In this document: piece by piece, positions 61,134 to 64,000 of the stretch
How positions within the stretch are numbered: position 1 is the stretch's first letter
Layout of the letters: the number at the start of each line of letters is the position of its first letter
Assembly: GCA_903924465.1 (NCBI GenBank)
Contig: CAIYBN010000090.1
Coordinates: 1 to 64,000 of the forward strand
Origin: an uncultured Myxococcales bacterium
GTDB lineage: Bacteria > Myxococcota_A > UBA9042
Reading direction: 5' to 3'
Length of the DNA: 64,000 nt
Notes under the pieces: generated by a model
Told to the model about the DNA's origin: nothing
Database searches by the model: none
What the model saw: the letters and a program-made list of their open reading frames with translations, nothing else
Made by a program: the position numbers and the translations under genes

Positions 61134-63805
61134 CTTGGAAATGGGCTTGCCTGGCGACCTCTTGTCTTGTGGCAGCTTGTGGCGCCAAAACGACTGCACT
61201 CGACGATGCCACCGTCACGGCCGATGACGTGGCAGATGTTGCGGGGGAAGTGACCGCGACGACCGGGCTGCCGATCCCGACGTCGGATGTCGTCACGCTC
61301 GCGACGTTCAGCAATGCGGTGCTGGTGATCGATCGCAAGAACCTGCACGTGGCGTTGCACCGCAGCTTGGAAGCCAGTGCGCCGACGATCCAGCAGATGG
61401 ACCTGACCCGCGTGCGTATCGGCCGGGTCGCGCAGTGGGATTCCGAGTTCAACTACAGCCCGGAGAACCTCAAGGAGCAACCGCCCGATGGCTTGACGTG
61501 GTTTCATCCGGTGACAGCGACCTGGACGCAGCACGTGCTGCAAGGGACGGCGACGACCGGCGTGACGCTGCTGCTTGCGACCCAGGACGATGCGGGCAAG
61601 CCGGGGCCGGACTACCAACTGAGCGTGGAGCCGGTGGAGCCATCGGGCTTTCGGGCGCGCATCGAGCCCGCGGATGCCGCGCTCGCCGACAAGCTGGCGC
61701 ATGACCAGGTGCCGACGGACGCGATCGTGTACGTGGGTCTGCGCGCGCAAGTGCCGACGACCGAACGCTTCTATGGCTTGGGCGAGTACTTCGACTCGCC
61801 GCAGCACCGCGGCAAGACGCGGCTGATGCAGTTCATCACGCTGGGCATCGACTCGTCGAACAACGAAGCGCACGTGCCAATTCCGCTGCTGATCGGTACG
61901 CAAGGCTGGGGGCTATTTGTCGAGGACCGCCACCCGGGGCTGTGGGATGTCGCGGCGAGCAAGGACGACGAAGTGGAGGCACTCTTTGCCACGCACGCCC
62001 TGACGTTCTGGCTGTTCGCGGCGCCGACGCCGGTGGAGATTACCGGGCTGTACACGCAGGTGACTGGCGCTCCGGTGCTGCCGGCGAAGTGGGCCTTTGG
62101 CACGCTCATTTGGCGCAACGAGAACAAGGATACCGCAGAAGTGCTGGGCGACATGCAGGCAATCCGCGACAACGATCTGGCGATTTCCGGCATGTGGCTG
62201 GATCGGCCGTTTGATGTGAAGGTCAACGATTTTGGTTTTGATCCCGCGAAATTCCCGGATCCGAAGGTGCTGGTCGATGGTATCCACGCCAAAGGCTTCC
62301 GGATGGGCGAGTGGTCGACGCCGTACACGGAAAAAGGCGCGCGCGAGCACGACAAGGTCGTCGCCAATGATTGGTACGTGCACGTGGCGGACGTCCTGGG
62401 CGCGATTCTCAAGTGGGGCCCGCCGTTGGATTTGACGAATCCCGATGGCATGACGTTCTGGAAAGGGCAAATCAAGCTGGCAACCGACGCGGGGGTGGAA
62501 GGCTGGAAAATGGACTATGGCGAGGACATCCAGCTCGGCCTCGGCAGTGCGCGCCTCCATTCGACCTTCCACGACGGCAGCGACGAGCGCACGATGCACC
62601 ACGGCTTTGAGCTGTTCTACCACAAGCCCTACGCCGAAAGCCTGCCACCGACCGGTGGCTGGATGCTCGACCGCAGCGGTACGTATGGCGACCAAATCTA
62701 CTCGAGCATCATCTGGCCAGGCGACTTGTGCGCGAACTGGTCGCACCATCAGGAATGTGACCCGGGCGGCAGTCCTTGCCACGCCGGCGGCTTGCCCGCG
62801 TCGGTCTCGGCGTCGATTTCCCTGCCCGCCAGCGGCTACCCGCTGTTTGGCCCGGACACCGGCGGCTATCGCCATGGCCGCGCCGGCAAAGAGCTGTTCA
62901 TCCGCTGGCTGGAACACTCGGCATTCTCAGGCATTTTGCAGATCGGCGGCGGCGATCAGCACAATCCTTGGGATTTCACCAAGTACACCGGTAATCCGTA
63001 CAACCTGGAAGGTTTCAGCCAGTTCGATCAGGAAGTGCTCGATATTTCGCGCTATTTCATCCGCCTGCACACGCGGCTGTTTCCGTACATTTACAGCTAT
63101 GCGCAAAACGCCCACGACCACAAGCCGGGTCTGACCCGCGGTCTGGGCTTGCAGTTTCCCGAGCTGAACGACCGGCCGGACATCGCGGATTTCGAAGCGA
63201 CGGAGTACCTGTTTGGCGAAGACATTCTGGTCGCGCCGTTCACGCAGCCAGGTGGCAAGCGCAAAGTCCTGATTCCCAAAGGCCCGTGGCTGGACTGGTG
63301 GACGCATCAGCCGGTGGGCTTGGCGGATACGGCGACGGTCATCGATGTGGACCTGCCGCTCACGCAGTCGCCGATGTACGTGCGGGCTGGCGCACTGATC
63401 GCGATGCTGAGGCCGACAATCGACACGTTGGCGCCGACGACGGACGCGAGCGTCGACAGTTTCGTCGGCAATCCGGGGCGGCTGTACGTCACGGTCACGC
63501 CCGGCAAGCCCAGCGCGCGGACGCTCTACGACGGCACGCAGATCGCCACGACCGCGCTGACTGGATTCGATGCGGCCAATGCCTTTTCTGTGACCAAAGG
63601 CTCTGAATTCACAACGGACGTGGAGTGGCAGCTCTGGCTCGCCTACACCGCGGCCAAGCCCAAACCGACGCTCCAGGGCGGCACTGCGTTGACCGAAAGC
63701 GGCGCTGACTCGACATGGGCCACGTGCAGCAACTGCTGGCGCTGGGACGCCACAGCCCACGTGGCCGAGATGCGCGTCGCCATCGGCTCGGTCATCGTCC
63801 TATGA
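61130..63805 (+). CDS. Lipoprotein alpha-glycosidase of family GH31
   Basis: 891 residues from the ATG at 61130. Signal peptide ends in LVAAC (Cys17). An N-terminal beta-sandwich contains ERFYGLGEYFDSPQHRG, followed by the barrel: ISGMWLDRPF, nucleophile region GWKMDYGED with Asp462, and acid/base region IIWPGDLCANW with Asp532, then FGPDTGGYRHG. Distal beta domains follow. GH31 covers alpha-glucosidases, alpha-xylosidases and sulfoquinovosidases; which applies is not clear. It is probably anchored outside the cytoplasm to digest external oligosaccharides. Confidence 0.9.
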   Translation: MTWKWACLATSCLVAACGAKTTALDDATVTADDVADVAGEVTATTGLPIPTSDVVTLATFSNAVLVIDRKNLHVALHRSLEASAPTIQQMDLTRVRIGRVAQWDSEFNYSPENLKEQPPDGLTWFHPVTATWTQHVLQGTATTGVTLLLATQDDAGKPGPDYQLSVEPVEPSGFRARIEPADAALADKLAHDQVPTDAIVYVGLRAQVPTTERFYGLGEYFDSPQHRGKTRLMQFITLGIDSSNNEAHVPIPLLIGTQGWGLFVEDRHPGLWDVAASKDDEVEALFATHALTFWLFAAPTPVEITGLYTQVTGAPVLPAKWAFGTLIWRNENKDTAEVLGDMQAIRDNDLAISGMWLDRPFDVKVNDFGFDPAKFPDPKVLVDGIHAKGFRMGEWSTPYTEKGAREHDKVVANDWYVHVADVLGAILKWGPPLDLTNPDGMTFWKGQIKLATDAGVEGWKMDYGEDIQLGLGSARLHSTFHDGSDERTMHHGFELFYHKPYAESLPPTGGWMLDRSGTYGDQIYSSIIWPGDLCANWSHHQECDPGGSPCHAGGLPASVSASISLPASGYPLFGPDTGGYRHGRAGKELFIRWLEHSAFSGILQIGGGDQHNPWDFTKYTGNPYNLEGFSQFDQEVLDISRYFIRLHTRLFPYIYSYAQNAHDHKPGLTRGLGLQFPELNDRPDIADFEATEYLFGEDILVAPFTQPGGKRKVLIPKGPWLDWWTHQPVGLADTATVIDVDLPLTQSPMYVRAGALIAMLRPTIDTLAPTTDASVDSFVGNPGRLYVTVTPGKPSARTLYDGTQIATTALTGFDAANAFSVTKGSEFTTDVEWQLWLAYTAAKPKPTLQGGTALTESGADSTWATCSNCWRWDATAHVAEMRVAIGSVIVL

Positions 63806-64000
63806 GCGAACACCACGGCATTCCGCGGGCGCTGGGCAAGCCGCGACGCGACACGGGGCTGCCGCCGGTGGAGCAGGTTCAGGAGAGTTGGCTGCTGGAG
63901 CTCCTCGGCTGGCAACGCCACCAGCGGCTGCCGGCGAAATTGGACCTGCACGGCCACCGTGCGACGCGGCCGCCGTGCCTGCTGAACAGCCAGGATGCAT
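63802..64000 (+). CDS. Unidentified ORF (3' truncated)
   Basis: An ATG overlaps the GH31 stop by 4 bp (ATGA) and the frame stays open to the window edge, giving 66 residues beginning MSEHHGIPRALGKPRRDTG. It is Pro/Arg-rich at first and then helical (VEQVQESWLLELLGWQRHQ). Translational coupling supports a real gene of the trpS transcript, but the fragment is too short to classify. Confidence 0.5.
   Translation, partial: MSEHHGIPRALGKPRRDTGLPPVEQVQESWLLELLGWQRHQRLPAKLDLHGHRATRPPCLLNSQDA

Noticed and set aside
59118-61199. 693-residue minus-strand frame
   Set aside because: Antisense to trpS and the VTT gene.
1-64000. CRISPR arrays, insertion sequences, prophage or tRNA genes
   Set aside because: No regularly spaced repeats, transposase motifs, integrase or attachment duplications, and no cloverleaf-like TTCRA segments in the short intergenic gaps. 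The lone spike gene at 49179 is not enough to call a prophage.

Overview
The window is GC-rich, densely coded chromosomal DNA from a Gram-negative bacterium, most probably a member of the Myxococcota (deltaproteobacterial grade). The grounds are the gene content. There are very large surface lipoproteins with thrombospondin type 3 and MopE-like calcium or metal motifs. There are several lipoproteins with glycosidase-like or PEGA-like domains, a RelA-like protein of a family I recall mainly from myxobacteria, a sigma-54-type promoter, and Gram-negative envelope functions (porin, lipoboxes, LepB). I see no mobile element, CRISPR array, rRNA or tRNA. Both ends cut through genes: a VWA/Cys-rich protein on the left and an unrecognised ORF on the right.

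Layout. 1-8929 is mostly minus strand: Uma2-type nuclease, lipB, a RelA-like protein, an RNB-domain exoribonuclease, recD2 and a PDZ lipoprotein, several joined by 4-bp stop/start overlaps. mutS diverges at 9029. 11871-18040 (minus) holds a secreted glycosidase-like lipoprotein, a histidine-kinase-like ATPase, and a 1143-residue lipoprotein with a predicted propeller. 18433-21501 (plus) is a DNA-metabolism block: comM/yifB (behind a candidate sigma-54 promoter), recA and ssb. 21577-24933 holds a radical SAM protein and a divergent multi-pass membrane protein. 25007-29736 is a sulfate-uptake module: an Rrf2 regulator, an OprO/P-like porin and cysTWA, with no substrate-binding protein. ftsY follows, then a GH36-like lipoprotein and a PEGA-rich secreted protein.

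34978-40540 is mixed: a crotonase, a small four-Cys (HiPIP-like) protein, a HAD phosphatase, a PEGA membrane protein, a dual-specificity phosphatase, a second radical SAM protein and a 40-residue membrane peptide. 40564-44570 (minus) is lepB-pyrR-pyrB-pyrX. The last gene encodes a dihydroorotase homologue that has lost metal ligands, as in the Pseudomonas ATCase complex. Then come zapA, 5-formyl-THF cyclo-ligase, gtrA, a degenerate GGDEF protein, a rhodanese, hflX, an orphan VgrG/gpV-like spike and a PsiF-repeat protein. 50560-56258 is a partial complex I operon (nuoA-C-D-G-H-I) lacking nuoB, nuoE and nuoF. It is followed by a poly-Asp-tailed protein, a LOG protein, a second crotonase, a DUF2786 protein, trpS, a VTT membrane protein and a GH31 lipoprotein.

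The most interesting points are: (1) a 27-bp operator-like element shared by the rrf2 and porin promoters of a sulfate importer without a binding protein; (2) the gap where nuoB should be; (3) the catalytically dead PyrC in a pyrR-pyrB-pyrX operon; (4) RelA/SpoT-like synthetase motifs in a large uncharacterised protein; (5) a sigma-54 promoter with spaced direct repeats in front of comM; and (6) an orphan injection-system spike gene. All family assignments come from reading motifs by eye; no database search was run.
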